Positions 13,848-21,472 are shown, counted from the stretch's first letter. The stretch: DNA of 25,410 nt from Ilumatobacteraceae bacterium (GCA_007122945.1 SKSP01000369.1:1-25410); one strand, 5' to 3'. Notes: a model not told the origin generated them from the sequence alone. Program-made: numbers and translations.

Positions 13848-14993
13848 ATGGCTGTGACCCACGATCTCGTCGTCGATGCCCTCCGCCCCGTCGAGGACCC
13901 CGAGTTGCACCGGTCGATCGTCGACCTCGGCATGCTCCGCGACGTCGAGATCCGCGACGACGGCACGGTGGGCATCCTCGTCGCCCTCACCATCGCCGGC
14001 TGCCCGCTGCGCAGCGAGATCACCCGCCGGGTGACCGATGCCGTGGAGACGATCCACGGCGTCGCCGGGGTCGACCTCGACTTCACCGTGATGACCGACG
14101 ACGAACGTGAGCAGCTGCGCAAGCGGCTCCACGGCGACCCGTCGTCGACGGCCGGCCAGGGCCAGGCGCACGGCCATGCCGAGGGGCGCGCGATCCCGTT
14201 CGCCGAGCCCGGCTCGAAGACCCGCCCGCTGCTGATCTCCTCGGGCAAGGGCGGGGTCGGCAAGTCGAGCGTGACGACCAACCTCGCCGTCGCGCTGGCC
14301 CAGCAGGGCTACTCGGTCGGTGTGGTCGACGCCGACATCTACGGCTACTCGATCCCGCGCATGCTCGGCACCGACCGGGACCCGGTCGTGATCGACCAGA
14401 TGCTCGTGCCGCCCGAACAGTGGGGCGTGCGCTGCATCTCGATCGGGTACTTCGTCCCCGAGAACCAGGCCGTGATCTGGCGCGGTCCGATGCTCCACAA
14501 GGCGCTCGAGCAGTTCCTCACCGACGTGTTCTGGGACGATCCCGACTTCCTGATCGTCGACATGCCGCCCGGAACGGGCGACATCGCCCTCAGCCTGAGC
14601 CAGTACCTGCCGCGCGGCGAGGTCTACGTCGTCACCACCCCCCAACCCGCCGCGCAGAAGGTGGCCCGCCTGTCGGCCGCGATGGCCGAGAAGGTCAACC
14701 TGCCGGTGCGCGGCATCGTCGAGAACATGTCGTGGTTCACCGGCGACGACCAGAAGCGTTACGAGATCTTCGGTTCCGGCGGTGGTCAACTGCTCGCCGA
14801 CGAGCTCGGCGTGCCGTTGCTGGGTCAGCTCCCGCTCGTGCCCGCCCTGCGCGAGGGCGGCGACGACGGCCGGCCGATCACCGCCGTCGACCCCGACAGC
14901 GAGGTGTCGAAGGCGTTCCACCGCATCGCCGAGCAGATCGCCGTCGAGCTGAAGCCGAAGAAGGTCTTCAGCCCCCAGCTCAAGGTCATCTGA
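13848..14993 (+). CDS. mrp: Mrp/ApbC iron-sulfur cluster carrier ATPase
   Basis: A 381-residue P-loop ATPase predicted to carry and transfer iron-sulfur clusters in the cytosol. An N-terminal MIP18/DUF59 domain (about 5-85) contains the conserved Cys52 in AGCPLRSEI. A linker with AHGHAEGR leads to the deviant Walker A SGKGGVGKSS (132-141), then VDADIYGYSIPRML and DMPPGTGD. The CxxC that many Mrp proteins carry after ENMSWF is replaced here by TGDD, as in other actinobacterial members, so cluster binding at that site is doubtful. ATG 13848 is the start by alignment. It is divergent from the SufR-like regulator. The stop codon lies in a 15-bp tandem repeat. Confidence 0.92.
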   Translation: MAVTHDLVVDALRPVEDPELHRSIVDLGMLRDVEIRDDGTVGILVALTIAGCPLRSEITRRVTDAVETIHGVAGVDLDFTVMTDDEREQLRKRLHGDPSSTAGQGQAHGHAEGRAIPFAEPGSKTRPLLISSGKGGVGKSSVTTNLAVALAQQGYSVGVVDADIYGYSIPRMLGTDRDPVVIDQMLVPPEQWGVRCISIGYFVPENQAVIWRGPMLHKALEQFLTDVFWDDPDFLIVDMPPGTGDIALSLSQYLPRGEVYVVTTPQPAAQKVARLSAAMAEKVNLPVRGIVENMSWFTGDDQKRYEIFGSGGGQLLADELGVPLLGQLPLVPALREGGDDGRPITAVDPDSEVSKAFHRIAEQIAVELKPKKVFSPQLKVI

Positions 14994-15023
14994 CTCGAGC
15001 TCATCCGACTCGAGGTCATCTGA
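14979..15023 (+). repeat. 15-bp tandem repeat spanning the mrp stop codon
   Basis: Three copies: CTCAAGGTCATCTGA (14979-14993, last four codons plus the stop), CTCGAGCTCATCCGA and CTCGAGGTCATCTGA. The unit keeps frame, and the second copy's stop is changed to CGA. Read-through of the first stop would therefore add nine codons before the third copy's TGA. Confidence 0.85.
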
Positions 15024-15043
15024 CGGGGCGTCGCGTCGCGCCG

Positions 15044-15049
15044 TACGCT
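15044..15049 (+). promoter_or_regulatory. Candidate -10 hexamer of the zincin gene
   Basis: TACGCT, with 7 nt to GTG 15057. Confidence 0.5.
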
Positions 15050-15056
15050 CCGTGCC

Positions 15057-15395
15057 GTGGAGCCGATCCCGCGCTACCGGTTCGAGCAACTCGTCGCCGA
15101 GGCCATCGACGACCTCCCCGACGAGCTCGTCCCGGTGCTCGACAACGTGGTGGTGCAGATCGAGGACCGCAACCCCGACGAGCCGAACCTGCTCGGCCTC
15201 TACGACGGCGTACCCCACACCGAGCGCACCGGCGCGGAGGGGCCCGACGTCGTGTCGATCTACCGCTTGGCCCTGTGCGAGGCGTGCGACGACCTCGAAC
15301 ACCTCGCCGACGAGGTGTTCGTCACCGTGATCCACGAGATCGCCCACGCCGCCGGCATCGACGACGACCGCCTCCACGACCTCGGCTGGGCGTGA
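15057..15395 (+). CDS. PF06262 zincin-fold metallopeptidase family protein
   Basis: A 112-residue minimal zincin. The zinc motif HEIAH lies in VTVIHEIAHAAGIDDDRLHDLGW near the C-terminus, with the downstream Asp/His serving as possible third ligand. The N-terminal helix FEQLVAEAIDDLPDEL is typical of the family. Peptidase activity has not been well established for this family, so the role is open. No signal peptide is present and it should be cytosolic. GTG 15057 is set by a TACGCT hexamer 7 nt upstream. It has its own promoter between mrp and the DUF4328 gene. A 14-bp repeat begins at its stop codon. Confidence 0.88.
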   Translation: MEPIPRYRFEQLVAEAIDDLPDELVPVLDNVVVQIEDRNPDEPNLLGLYDGVPHTERTGAEGPDVVSIYRLALCEACDDLEHLADEVFVTVIHEIAHAAGIDDDRLHDLGWA

Positions 15396-15436
15396 CCGTG
15401 CCGGGCCGACCGTGCCGGGCCTGACCGTGCCGGCAG
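15393..15436 (+). repeat. 14-15-bp repeat starting at the zincin stop codon
   Basis: Three near-identical units: TGACCGTGCCGGGCC, GACCGTGCCGGGCC and TGACCGTGCCGGCA. The first TGA is the stop codon of the zincin gene. The remaining 42 bp before the next gene contain only its promoter. Confidence 0.75.
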
Positions 15437-15465
15437 CGCTCGGGCCACGGGTCGAACCGCTCCGC

Positions 15466-15471
15466 TAGCGT
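15466..15471 (+). promoter_or_regulatory. Candidate -10 hexamer of the DUF4328-sixA unit
   Basis: TAGCGT, 7 nt before GTG 15479. Of the two in-frame GTG codons (15470 and 15479), this spacing selects the second, because the first overlaps the hexamer. Confidence 0.55.
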
Positions 15472-15478
15472 GAGCGGT

Positions 15479-16270
15479 GTGAGCGACATCCCGCCGCCCC
15501 CCGGGGGGCGCCACCCCGATCCGCCGCCGCCCCCACCCCCGAACCTCAGCCCTCCGCCCGGATACGCCGCGTACGACAACGCCCCGACCTCGGGGCAGTT
15601 GTCACGGGTCGGAGGCCTGGCGAAGGCCGCCACGATCCTGGTCGCGGTCGTCGGTGCCACCGCGCTGATCGCGGCGGTGCTGTCGGCGGGCTCCCGCGAT
15701 GCCGCACGCGACTACCGCGAGGGCCGCATCTCGGAGACCGAGTTCCTCGAGTCGTACCTCGTCGTCGGCATGCTCGGGCTCGTCCAGCTGGCGGCGACGA
15801 TCGCCGCGTTCGTGATCACCGTCATCTTGATGTACCGGCTCGCCGCGAACCACCGGGCCCTCGGCCGCTCGGGGACGTGGGGCCCGGGCTGGGCGATCGG
15901 TGGGTGGTTCCTGCCGCCGCTCGTGCTGTACGTCATCCCGTTCCTGATGTTCCGCGAGCTGTGGAAGGCCGCCGATCCCGACCCCCGCACGGAGGGCGAC
16001 CGGTGGAAGCAGAACCCGGTCGGCGCGATCGTCCCGATCTGGTGGGTGCTCTACGGCCTGGTGCCGGTGGCACTGATCGCGTTCCAGGGCGCCGACGGCA
16101 TGGGTGCGGGCGGGTTCGCGTCCACGACCGACGCCCTCGCCGAGACGGTCGAGGAGCAGTTCGCGCTGACGCTGTTCGGCGGCGCCGCCACGGCAGCCGC
16201 CGCGATCGCGTTCATCGTGATGATCCGCCAGCTGGCCACCCGGCACCGGCAGCTCACCGGCGAGTCCTGA
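15479..16270 (+). CDS. DUF4328 multi-pass membrane protein
   Basis: A 263-residue membrane protein of unknown function. A Pro-rich cytosolic N-terminus with a run of prolines (about 5-30) precedes five or six hydrophobic segments near 45-65, 90-118, 137-158, 183-203 and 230-253. The conserved DUF4328 core is recognisable in YRLAANHRALG, GWAIGGWFLPP, FLMFRELWKAADP and PIWWVLYG. Proline-rich N-termini of this kind are common in actinobacterial membrane proteins and may bind partners, but none is indicated. GTG 15479 is the start by promoter spacing. The SixA-like gene follows after 19 nt and is probably co-transcribed. Confidence 0.82.
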   Translation: MSDIPPPPGGRHPDPPPPPPPNLSPPPGYAAYDNAPTSGQLSRVGGLAKAATILVAVVGATALIAAVLSAGSRDAARDYREGRISETEFLESYLVVGMLGLVQLAATIAAFVITVILMYRLAANHRALGRSGTWGPGWAIGGWFLPPLVLYVIPFLMFRELWKAADPDPRTEGDRWKQNPVGAIVPIWWVLYGLVPVALIAFQGADGMGAGGFASTTDALAETVEEQFALTLFGGAATAAAAIAFIVMIRQLATRHRQLTGES

Positions 16271-16289
16271 CCGGGGTCGTACACGCACC

Positions 16290-16754
16290 GTGAGCCTGTA
16301 CCTCGTGCGTCACGCCAAAGCGGGTGAACGCCGCTCCTGGGCCGGTGACGACATCGAACGGCCGTTGTCCGCCAAGGGGTGGAAGCAGGCCGACGCGATC
16401 GCCCAACGACTCGGGCCCCTCGGCGTGATCGATCTGGTCTCGAGCCCGTACGTGCGCTGCGTGCAGACGCTCGAACCGTTGGCGATGTTCATCGACGCGG
16501 AGGTGCGCGTCGACGACCGTCTCGGCGAGGGGACACCGTTCGAGCAGACCCTCGCGCTGCTCGACGAGCTCGACGACGGCGCGGTGCTCTGCAGCCACGG
16601 CGACGTGATCCCCGAGACGATCCAGGCGCTCGCCCGGCGCGGGCTCGACGTCCGGTCCGCCGCCGACTGGCGCAAGGCGTCGATCTGGGTGATCGAACGC
16701 AACAACCGCGGCCGTTACACCCGCGCCCGGGTCTGGCCGCCCCCGGTTCTCTGA
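16290..16754 (+). CDS. SixA-like phosphohistidine phosphatase (histidine phosphatase family)
   Basis: A 154-residue member of the phosphoglycerate-mutase-like superfamily. The catalytic RHG-type motif reads LVRHAKAG (His8), with LSAKGWKQA, SSPYVRCVQT holding a second phosphate-binding Arg, and the second catalytic His in CSHGDVIP. Small size and the RHAKA motif match SixA proteins, which remove phosphate from histidine. The true substrate could also be a small phosphoester. No signal peptide is present. GTG 16290 is taken as start, 19 nt after the DUF4328 gene, without an obvious promoter of its own. It is convergent with ccmI, and a 16-bp repeat begins at its stop codon. Confidence 0.88.
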   Translation: MSLYLVRHAKAGERRSWAGDDIERPLSAKGWKQADAIAQRLGPLGVIDLVSSPYVRCVQTLEPLAMFIDAEVRVDDRLGEGTPFEQTLALLDELDDGAVLCSHGDVIPETIQALARRGLDVRSAADWRKASIWVIERNNRGRYTRARVWPPPVL

Positions 16755-16800
16755 CGACCCAGTGCGCCGACGACCCAGTGTGCCGACGACCCAGTGCGCC
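16753..16800 (+). repeat. 16-bp tandem repeat at the sixA stop codon
   Basis: Three copies of GACGACCCAGTGCGCC with one T/C difference, beginning inside the TGA stop (16752-16754) and filling the gap to the convergent ccmI stop. A fourth copy is cut after GACG. Confidence 0.85.
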
Positions 16801-16805
16801 GACGT

Positions 16806-17606
16806 TCAGTCGTCGCTCGGGTCGGACCCGTCGGCCGGTTCGGGTCCCTCCTCGCCGTCCTGCAGGCCGAACACGAACTCCTGCACGAGCCCGCGCATGT
16901 CCGCCGGCGGGTCGTTGGCGAGACACGCGTCGGCCTCCACGCCGGCCGCCTCGGCGTCACCCTCGAAGTTGGCAGCGATGATCGCGAGGAAGCAATACGG
17001 GTCGGCGTAGTCCGGAGCAGAACGCGTCGAGCGCCGCAACGAGTCCTTCGCGGTCTCCAACGCGATCGGCGCCAGCTCCTCCCCCGCTCCCTGCGAGAGC
17101 AGCGCCAGCAACCAGCCGCTGTACGCGAGCGCTTCGGCGTGCTCGGGGCGCTGCTCGAGCACCTGGCCGTACAGCTCCTGGGCGCCGACGAGGTCACCTT
17201 CGAACATCGCGCCGCGGGCCTGGACGAGGAGCCCGGGGACGTCGCCGCCGGGAATGCCCCCGGTGATCTCCTGACCGGGCATGCGCTGGCCCGACGCACG
17301 CGCCAGCAGGAGCCCGGAGGCGACGGCGACGGCGATCACCACACCCGTCCACGCGAGCACCCGCCACCAGTTTCGCGGTGGCTTCGTCGGGAGTTGCGCG
17401 CGCCCGCGTTCGATGGCCCGCAGGACCTCGGCCGCCCGCACCGTGTAGCCCTCGCGGAGCACCTCGTAGTCGTGGTCGTCGACGTCGCCCGCGGCGCGCT
17501 CGCGCTCGAGGTCGCGCAGCGAGTCGAGCAGGAACCGGCGCTCCTCCTCGAGCTCGGCGAGCTCGTCGGGATCGGGGCGCCCGGCGCGTCGCACCGGCGC
17601 GGTCAC
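16806..17606 (-). CDS. ccmI: Cytochrome c maturation protein CcmI-like, TPR domain
   Basis: A 266-residue protein predicted to act with CcmF and CcmH by holding apocytochrome c for haem ligation. The N-terminal part (about 13-67, ELEEERRFLLDSLRDLERERAAGDV) matches the cytosolic coiled-coil of CcmI. One transmembrane helix follows (about 84-104), then an extracytoplasmic helical region with TPR-like repeats (about 120-230), for example GAMFEGDLVGAQELYGQVLEQ. The C-terminus is acidic. In proteobacteria CcmI has two N-terminal helices; only one is seen here. GTG 17606 overlaps the ccmH stop (GTGA). It is the last gene of the ccm operon. Confidence 0.8.
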   Translation of the reverse strand: MTAPVRRAGRPDPDELAELEEERRFLLDSLRDLERERAAGDVDDHDYEVLREGYTVRAAEVLRAIERGRAQLPTKPPRNWWRVLAWTGVVIAVAVASGLLLARASGQRMPGQEITGGIPGGDVPGLLVQARGAMFEGDLVGAQELYGQVLEQRPEHAEALAYSGWLLALLSQGAGEELAPIALETAKDSLRRSTRSAPDYADPYCFLAIIAANFEGDAEAAGVEADACLANDPPADMRGLVQEFVFGLQDGEEGPEPADGSDPSDD

Positions 17607-18187
17607 GGCTGGTCGCCCTCCGGCGGGGCATCGTCGCCGGACCGTCGGGCGGCGCCAGACCGTCGGGAGGCGTCATCGGGCGGGTCGTCGGCGGACCGAC
17701 GGTCCTCGGCGAGGGCGGCGTCGACCAGCGTGTAGTCGGCGGCCGTCGCACCGCGCGCCGTCGCGGCCTCCGCCTGCCACCTCCGGAACGCGACGGTCAG
17801 CCCGGCCAACGCGCACACGAGAGCGGCCGCCGGGATCGCCCACGCCAGGGCCTCGATACCGGTGGCGCGGGGGACGAGCAGGACCTGGCCGCCGTAGCGA
17901 TCGGCGATGAACTCGATGATCTCGTCGTCGGACCGCTCGGCCTCGGCGACCTGGGCGCGGACCTCGGCCCGGATGCTCTCGGAGGCGTTGTTGCGGGACT
18001 CGTAGACGCTCTCGCCGTCACAGATCGGGCAGGCGACGCGCCTGGTGATGTCGTCGACACGTTCGCCGGGCGTACGGGGGCCGGTATCGCGGGTGGCCCC
18101 GACGGCGAGCAGCCCGGCCGCCACGAACACGAGCAGCGCCCACGCCGGCCAACGCTTGAGCCTCCGGTTCAACCCCGCGCCGGCCAT
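17603..18187 (-). CDS. ccmH: Cytochrome c maturation thiol reductase CcmH
   Basis: A 194-residue membrane-anchored protein of the CcmH/CycL family that reduces the CxxCH cysteines of apocytochrome c. An N-terminal anchor (about 13-31) precedes the domain with the CPIC redox motif, Cys53 and Cys56, in VACPICDGESVYES. The helix bundle AEVRAQVAEAERSDDEIIEFIADRYG and VLLVP are diagnostic. A second transmembrane helix (about 113-132) and a long, charged, disordered C-terminus follow. ATG 18187 lies 1 nt after the ccmG stop. Its stop overlaps the ccmI start. The extended tail beyond residue 140 is longer than in typical short CcmH. Confidence 0.92.
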   Translation of the reverse strand: MAGAGLNRRLKRWPAWALLVFVAAGLLAVGATRDTGPRTPGERVDDITRRVACPICDGESVYESRNNASESIRAEVRAQVAEAERSDDEIIEFIADRYGGQVLLVPRATGIEALAWAIPAAALVCALAGLTVAFRRWQAEAATARGATAADYTLVDAALAEDRRSADDPPDDASRRSGAARRSGDDAPPEGDQP

Positions 18188-18188
18188 C

Positions 18189-18830
18189 TCAGCCGACGCC
18201 CTCGCGGAAGCGTTGCAGCTGCTGACCGAGGAACTCGGCGGTCACCTCGGAGATCAGTCGGGTCCGGACGACGCCGTTCGGGTCGATGATCCAGGTCTCG
18301 GGCACCTGGGCGACCCCGAACGCGACCGAGAACCGGCCTTCCGGGTCGTAGACGATCGGCCAGTCGCCGCCACCCCGCTCGGCGAAGAACGCTTCCACCG
18401 ACGCGCGGTCGTCGTCGACCACGATCGAGTAGAACTCCGCGCCATCGAGGTCGAGTTGGCGCTGCTGGTCGACGAACTCGACCAGCTCGGGGTGTTCGCG
18501 CTGGCACGGCACGCAGTTCGAGGTGAAGAAGTTGAGCACCACCCAGCTGCCCTTGCGGCGGGACAGGTCGAACGGCGTGCCGTCGTCGAGCTGGCCGACC
18601 GCCTCGGGCGCCGGGCGACCGATCAGGAAGCTCGAGGCCTCGCGGTTCCGGCCCGGGTCGGCACTGGCCAGGACGACGAACAACCCGGCCATCACGACCG
18701 CGACCGCGAGGGCGACGAACGGCGCGACGGGCGCACGCCGACGGCCACCGGTGCCGCTCGCCATCACGTGAACGGTCTCGTCGACGGCGTCGCTGGCGTC
18801 CGGCTCGACGTCGTGAGGCGTGTCGGTCAT
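18189..18830 (-). CDS. ccmG: Thioredoxin-like CcmG/TlpA/ResA protein
   Basis: A 213-residue membrane-anchored thioredoxin-fold reductase that passes electrons to CcmH or to apocytochrome c outside the membrane. The N-terminal 36 residues are acidic and cytosolic, a single helix spans about 37-56, and the thioredoxin domain carries CVPC (Cys106, Cys109) in NFFTSNCVPCQREHPEL. The cis-Pro loop is QVPETWIID. ATG 18830 overlaps the ccmF stop by 4 nt (ATGA). Supply of electrons would need CcdA/DsbD, which is not present in this window. Confidence 0.92.
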   Translation of the reverse strand: MTDTPHDVEPDASDAVDETVHVMASGTGGRRRAPVAPFVALAVAVVMAGLFVVLASADPGRNREASSFLIGRPAPEAVGQLDDGTPFDLSRRKGSWVVLNFFTSNCVPCQREHPELVEFVDQQRQLDLDGAEFYSIVVDDDRASVEAFFAERGGGDWPIVYDPEGRFSVAFGVAQVPETWIIDPNGVVRTRLISEVTAEFLGQQLQRFREGVG

Positions 18831-20824
18831 CGTCCGGCCCCCTCGCCCATCCGCTCGCCGATCGGCACCGGCGCGGACGTCGGGTCGGTCGGCCGGCGAC
18901 GGTTCGTGCCGGGGAACGCTGCCAGCAGGGTGCCGACCGCGAGGAGCCCGCTGCCGATCCACAGCCACACGATCATCGGTTTCACGAACACCCGGAGCGT
19001 GGCGGTGTCGCCGCCGGGGGTCGGACGCACCGACCCGTCGAGGGTGAGGTAGACGTCGCGGGTCAGGCCGGTGCGCACGCTCGGCGTGCCGATCGTCTCG
19101 CCCCGTTGCAGGTACGTGGTGATCGCCGGCTCGTACACGCGCCCGCCGTCGAGGCGCACCTGGGCCGACACCACGCTGGCGCGGTCGTCCTCGGCGAGCG
19201 CGACGCTCTCGAGCTCGAAGGTGTGACCGTTCCAGCTCTGCACGGTGCCCACCGTGAGCGGGATGTTGGCCGACTGCGTGTAGTTGTTGGACGCCACGAG
19301 CCCGACGGCGATGAGGATGACGCCGAGGTGCACGACCATCCCGCCGTTCGCCCGGCCGACCAGCCCGCGCCACCCCTGGCGCCGGGTCGCGAGCACGAGC
19401 TGACGCATCGCGGCACCACCGGCGAACCCGGCGAGGCCGAACGCCGCCAGCGGCGCCCACCCGTCGGCACCCACGAGCACGGCGACGGCGAGCGCGCCGA
19501 CGCCGCACCAGGCCGGCCAGAACAGACGATCGCGCAGCAGCTCGGCCGACGCCTTGCGCCACGGCAGCACCGGTGCGACGCCCATCAAGAACAGCAGCGT
19601 CAGGCCGATCGGGGTCGACATCGTGTCGAAGTACGGGGCGCCGACCACCGTCTGGCGGTCCTCCAGGGCCTCGACGAGCAGCGGGAACAGCGTGCCGAGC
19701 AGGACGACGAACGCGAACGCGGTGAACACGACGTTGTTGGCGAGGAACGCTCCCTCGCGCGAGACGGGCGAGTCGATCGCGCCCGGAGAACGGAGACGGT
19801 CGCCGCGCCACCCGATCAGGGCGAGCGACACGATCACGACGGCGGCGAAGAACCCGAGCAGGTAGCCCTCGATGTCGCCGGCGGAGAACGCGTGGACGCT
19901 GTTGATGATCCCCGAACGGGTGATGAACGTCCCGAGGATGGTCAGTGCGAACGTGGCGACGAGCAGGCTGATGTTCCAGACCCGGAGCATCCCGCGCCGC
20001 TCCTGGACGAGCACCGAGTGGATGTAGGCGGTGCCGGTCAGCCACGGCAGCAGACTCGCGTTCTCGACGGGGTCCCACCCCCACACGCCACCCCAGCCGA
20101 GCACTTCGTAGGCCCACCAGCCGCCGAGGATGATCCCGATGGTGAGGAACGCCCAGGAGAACAGCGCCCACCGGCGGGTCTCGAGCAGCCAGCCCTCGCC
20201 GACCCGGCCGGTGATCAGCGCCGCGATCGCGAACGCGAACGGCACCGTGAACCCGACGAAGCCGAGGTACAGGATCGGCGGGTGGAACATCACGAGGATG
20301 TGGTTTTGCAGCAGCGGGTTCGGCCCCGGGCCGTCGAAGCCGACCGGCACGGGCGGCCCGGCGGCGAACGGCGAGGCCGGCCCGAACGTGATGAACGCGA
20401 AGAACGCCGACACCACGAACATGACGACGAGGGCCCAGCCGACGAGGACGTCGTCGGTGCGGGTCCGGAACCGCCACGCGACCGCCGCGGTGAACCCGGC
20501 GAGCACGAGCACCCACAGCAGCAGCGACCCTTCGAGTGCGCTCCACATGGCGGCGACGTTGTAGAGCGGCGGCGTGGTCGTGGAGCCGACCTGTTGCACG
20601 TAGGCGAGCGAGAAGTCGCGGGTGATCAGCGCCCGCTGCATCATGACGGTCGCGAGCACCGCCCCACCGAGCGCCAGCCAGGCGTAGCGCGGCGCCTGGC
20701 GCAAGGTTCGGGTGGCGCGGGCCCGGATCGAAAACGCGGTCGCGAACGCGCCGAACGTGGTCGACGCCAGCATCAGCAGCAGTCCGGCGTTGCCGATCGC
20801 GGCGTTGAGACTGACGGCGGTCAC
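18827..20824 (-). CDS. ccmF: Cytochrome c haem lyase subunit CcmF
   Basis: A 665-residue polytopic membrane protein of the haem-handling family, predicted to attach haem to apocytochrome c. About fifteen hydrophobic segments are visible. The tryptophan-rich WWD signature (WGGVWGWDPVENASLLPW) lies at residues 244-261, and periplasmic histidines such as that in FHPPILYLGF and in AYIHSVLV match the known haem ligands. The extracytoplasmic domain at about 500-620 (LTVGTVQSWNGHTFEL onward) is typical. GTG 20824 overlaps the ccmE stop (GTGA) and its own stop overlaps ccmG. Length agrees with proteobacterial CcmF. Confidence 0.95.
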   Translation of the reverse strand: MTAVSLNAAIGNAGLLLMLASTTFGAFATAFSIRARATRTLRQAPRYAWLALGGAVLATVMMQRALITRDFSLAYVQQVGSTTTPPLYNVAAMWSALEGSLLLWVLVLAGFTAAVAWRFRTRTDDVLVGWALVVMFVVSAFFAFITFGPASPFAAGPPVPVGFDGPGPNPLLQNHILVMFHPPILYLGFVGFTVPFAFAIAALITGRVGEGWLLETRRWALFSWAFLTIGIILGGWWAYEVLGWGGVWGWDPVENASLLPWLTGTAYIHSVLVQERRGMLRVWNISLLVATFALTILGTFITRSGIINSVHAFSAGDIEGYLLGFFAAVVIVSLALIGWRGDRLRSPGAIDSPVSREGAFLANNVVFTAFAFVVLLGTLFPLLVEALEDRQTVVGAPYFDTMSTPIGLTLLFLMGVAPVLPWRKASAELLRDRLFWPAWCGVGALAVAVLVGADGWAPLAAFGLAGFAGGAAMRQLVLATRRQGWRGLVGRANGGMVVHLGVILIAVGLVASNNYTQSANIPLTVGTVQSWNGHTFELESVALAEDDRASVVSAQVRLDGGRVYEPAITTYLQRGETIGTPSVRTGLTRDVYLTLDGSVRPTPGGDTATLRVFVKPMIVWLWIGSGLLAVGTLLAAFPGTNRRRPTDPTSAPVPIGERMGEGAGR

Positions 20825-21297
20825 GACGCTCCTGCGTCGCAGCCCTCGAACTCGGCGTCGTCGATGCGGTCCGAGTTCACCGCCACGTACTCCTCGGAGT
20901 GCTTGACCTCGACCCGGTCACCCACGAACGTCTGCCCGTCCAGCGCACCGTGCACCACGACCGGGATGCACTCTTTGAAGATCCCGCCGGGTTCGCCGTC
21001 GTAGCGGACCGGTTGGGTGACGTCGTTGAAGCTCACCGTGAACGACGTGACACCGCGCTCGGACACGATGGATCCCTCGTCGACCGTGCCCTGGATGCGG
21101 AGTCGACGATCGGCGTCGCAACCGTCGCGGACGCCGACCTCGTCGACGTTGCAGTAGTAGTCGACGGCCGAGGTGAGGAACTGGACGACGATCACACCGC
21201 CGGCGACGACGACGAGGCCGAGCACGAGCATCGGCAGGACGCGTCGCCGTCGGCTGCGACGGGCGGGCGGGGCGGGGCGGGGGGCCAGATCGGTCAT
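20821..21297 (-). CDS. ccmE: Haem chaperone CcmE
   Basis: A 158-residue membrane-anchored OB-fold protein that binds haem covalently and hands it to CcmF. A basic N-terminus and one helix (about 20-41) precede the domain. The haem-attachment site is KHSEEY, with His133 and Tyr137 spaced as in Escherichia coli CcmE. FTVSFNDVTQPVRYDGEPGGIF is typical of the family. Four cysteines (49, 60, 110, 153) are present in the extracytoplasmic part, which is unusual and suggests disulfides. ATG 21297 is the start by fit to the family; no clear ribosome site precedes it. It lies 38 nt after ccmD and overlaps ccmF by 4 nt. Confidence 0.92.
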   Translation of the reverse strand: MTDLAPRPAPPARRSRRRRVLPMLVLGLVVVAGGVIVVQFLTSAVDYYCNVDEVGVRDGCDADRRLRIQGTVDEGSIVSERGVTSFTVSFNDVTQPVRYDGEPGGIFKECIPVVVHGALDGQTFVGDRVEVKHSEEYVAVNSDRIDDAEFEGCDAGAS

Positions 21298-21335
21298 GTC
21301 GCGTCGCTCATGGGGGGCTCGCTCCTCGGAACGGG

Positions 21336-21470
21336 TCACGTCCAGTACTGCTCGTCGGTGGGAACCTGACGAGACAGTCTGCGGCCACGACGAACCGTGA
21401 TCCACGCGAAGAGCGCGATCGCGCCGAACGTCACGGCGTAGCTGCCGAGGATGAAACCGGCGTCCTGCAT
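21336..21470 (-). CDS. ccmD: Haem exporter subunit CcmD-like
   Basis: A 44-residue protein with one transmembrane helix (about 7-25) followed by a basic stretch, VRRGRRLSRQV. Size, topology and position directly between ccmC and ccmE match CcmD, which helps release haem-loaded CcmE from the CcmABC complex. CcmD sequences are poorly conserved, so the call rests on context. ATG 21470 lies 2 nt after the ccmC stop. Confidence 0.8.
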   Translation of the reverse strand: MQDAGFILGSYAVTFGAIALFAWITVRRGRRLSRQVPTDEQYWT

Positions 21471-21472
21471 CG

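Noticed and set aside
12279..14993. A 904-codon plus-strand frame running into mrp
   Set aside because: Only the part from 13848 matches a family. The upstream part lies opposite two minus-strand genes and is low-complexity shadow sequence.
16753..16800. The 16-bp repeats as an attachment site or integron element
   Set aside because: No integrase, tRNA or mobile gene is nearby; they are plain tandem copies between convergent genes.
18189..20546. A 785-codon minus-strand frame fused to ccmG
   Set aside because: The upstream portion is an out-of-frame reading of ccmF; true ccmG starts at ATG 18830 with an ATGA overlap.
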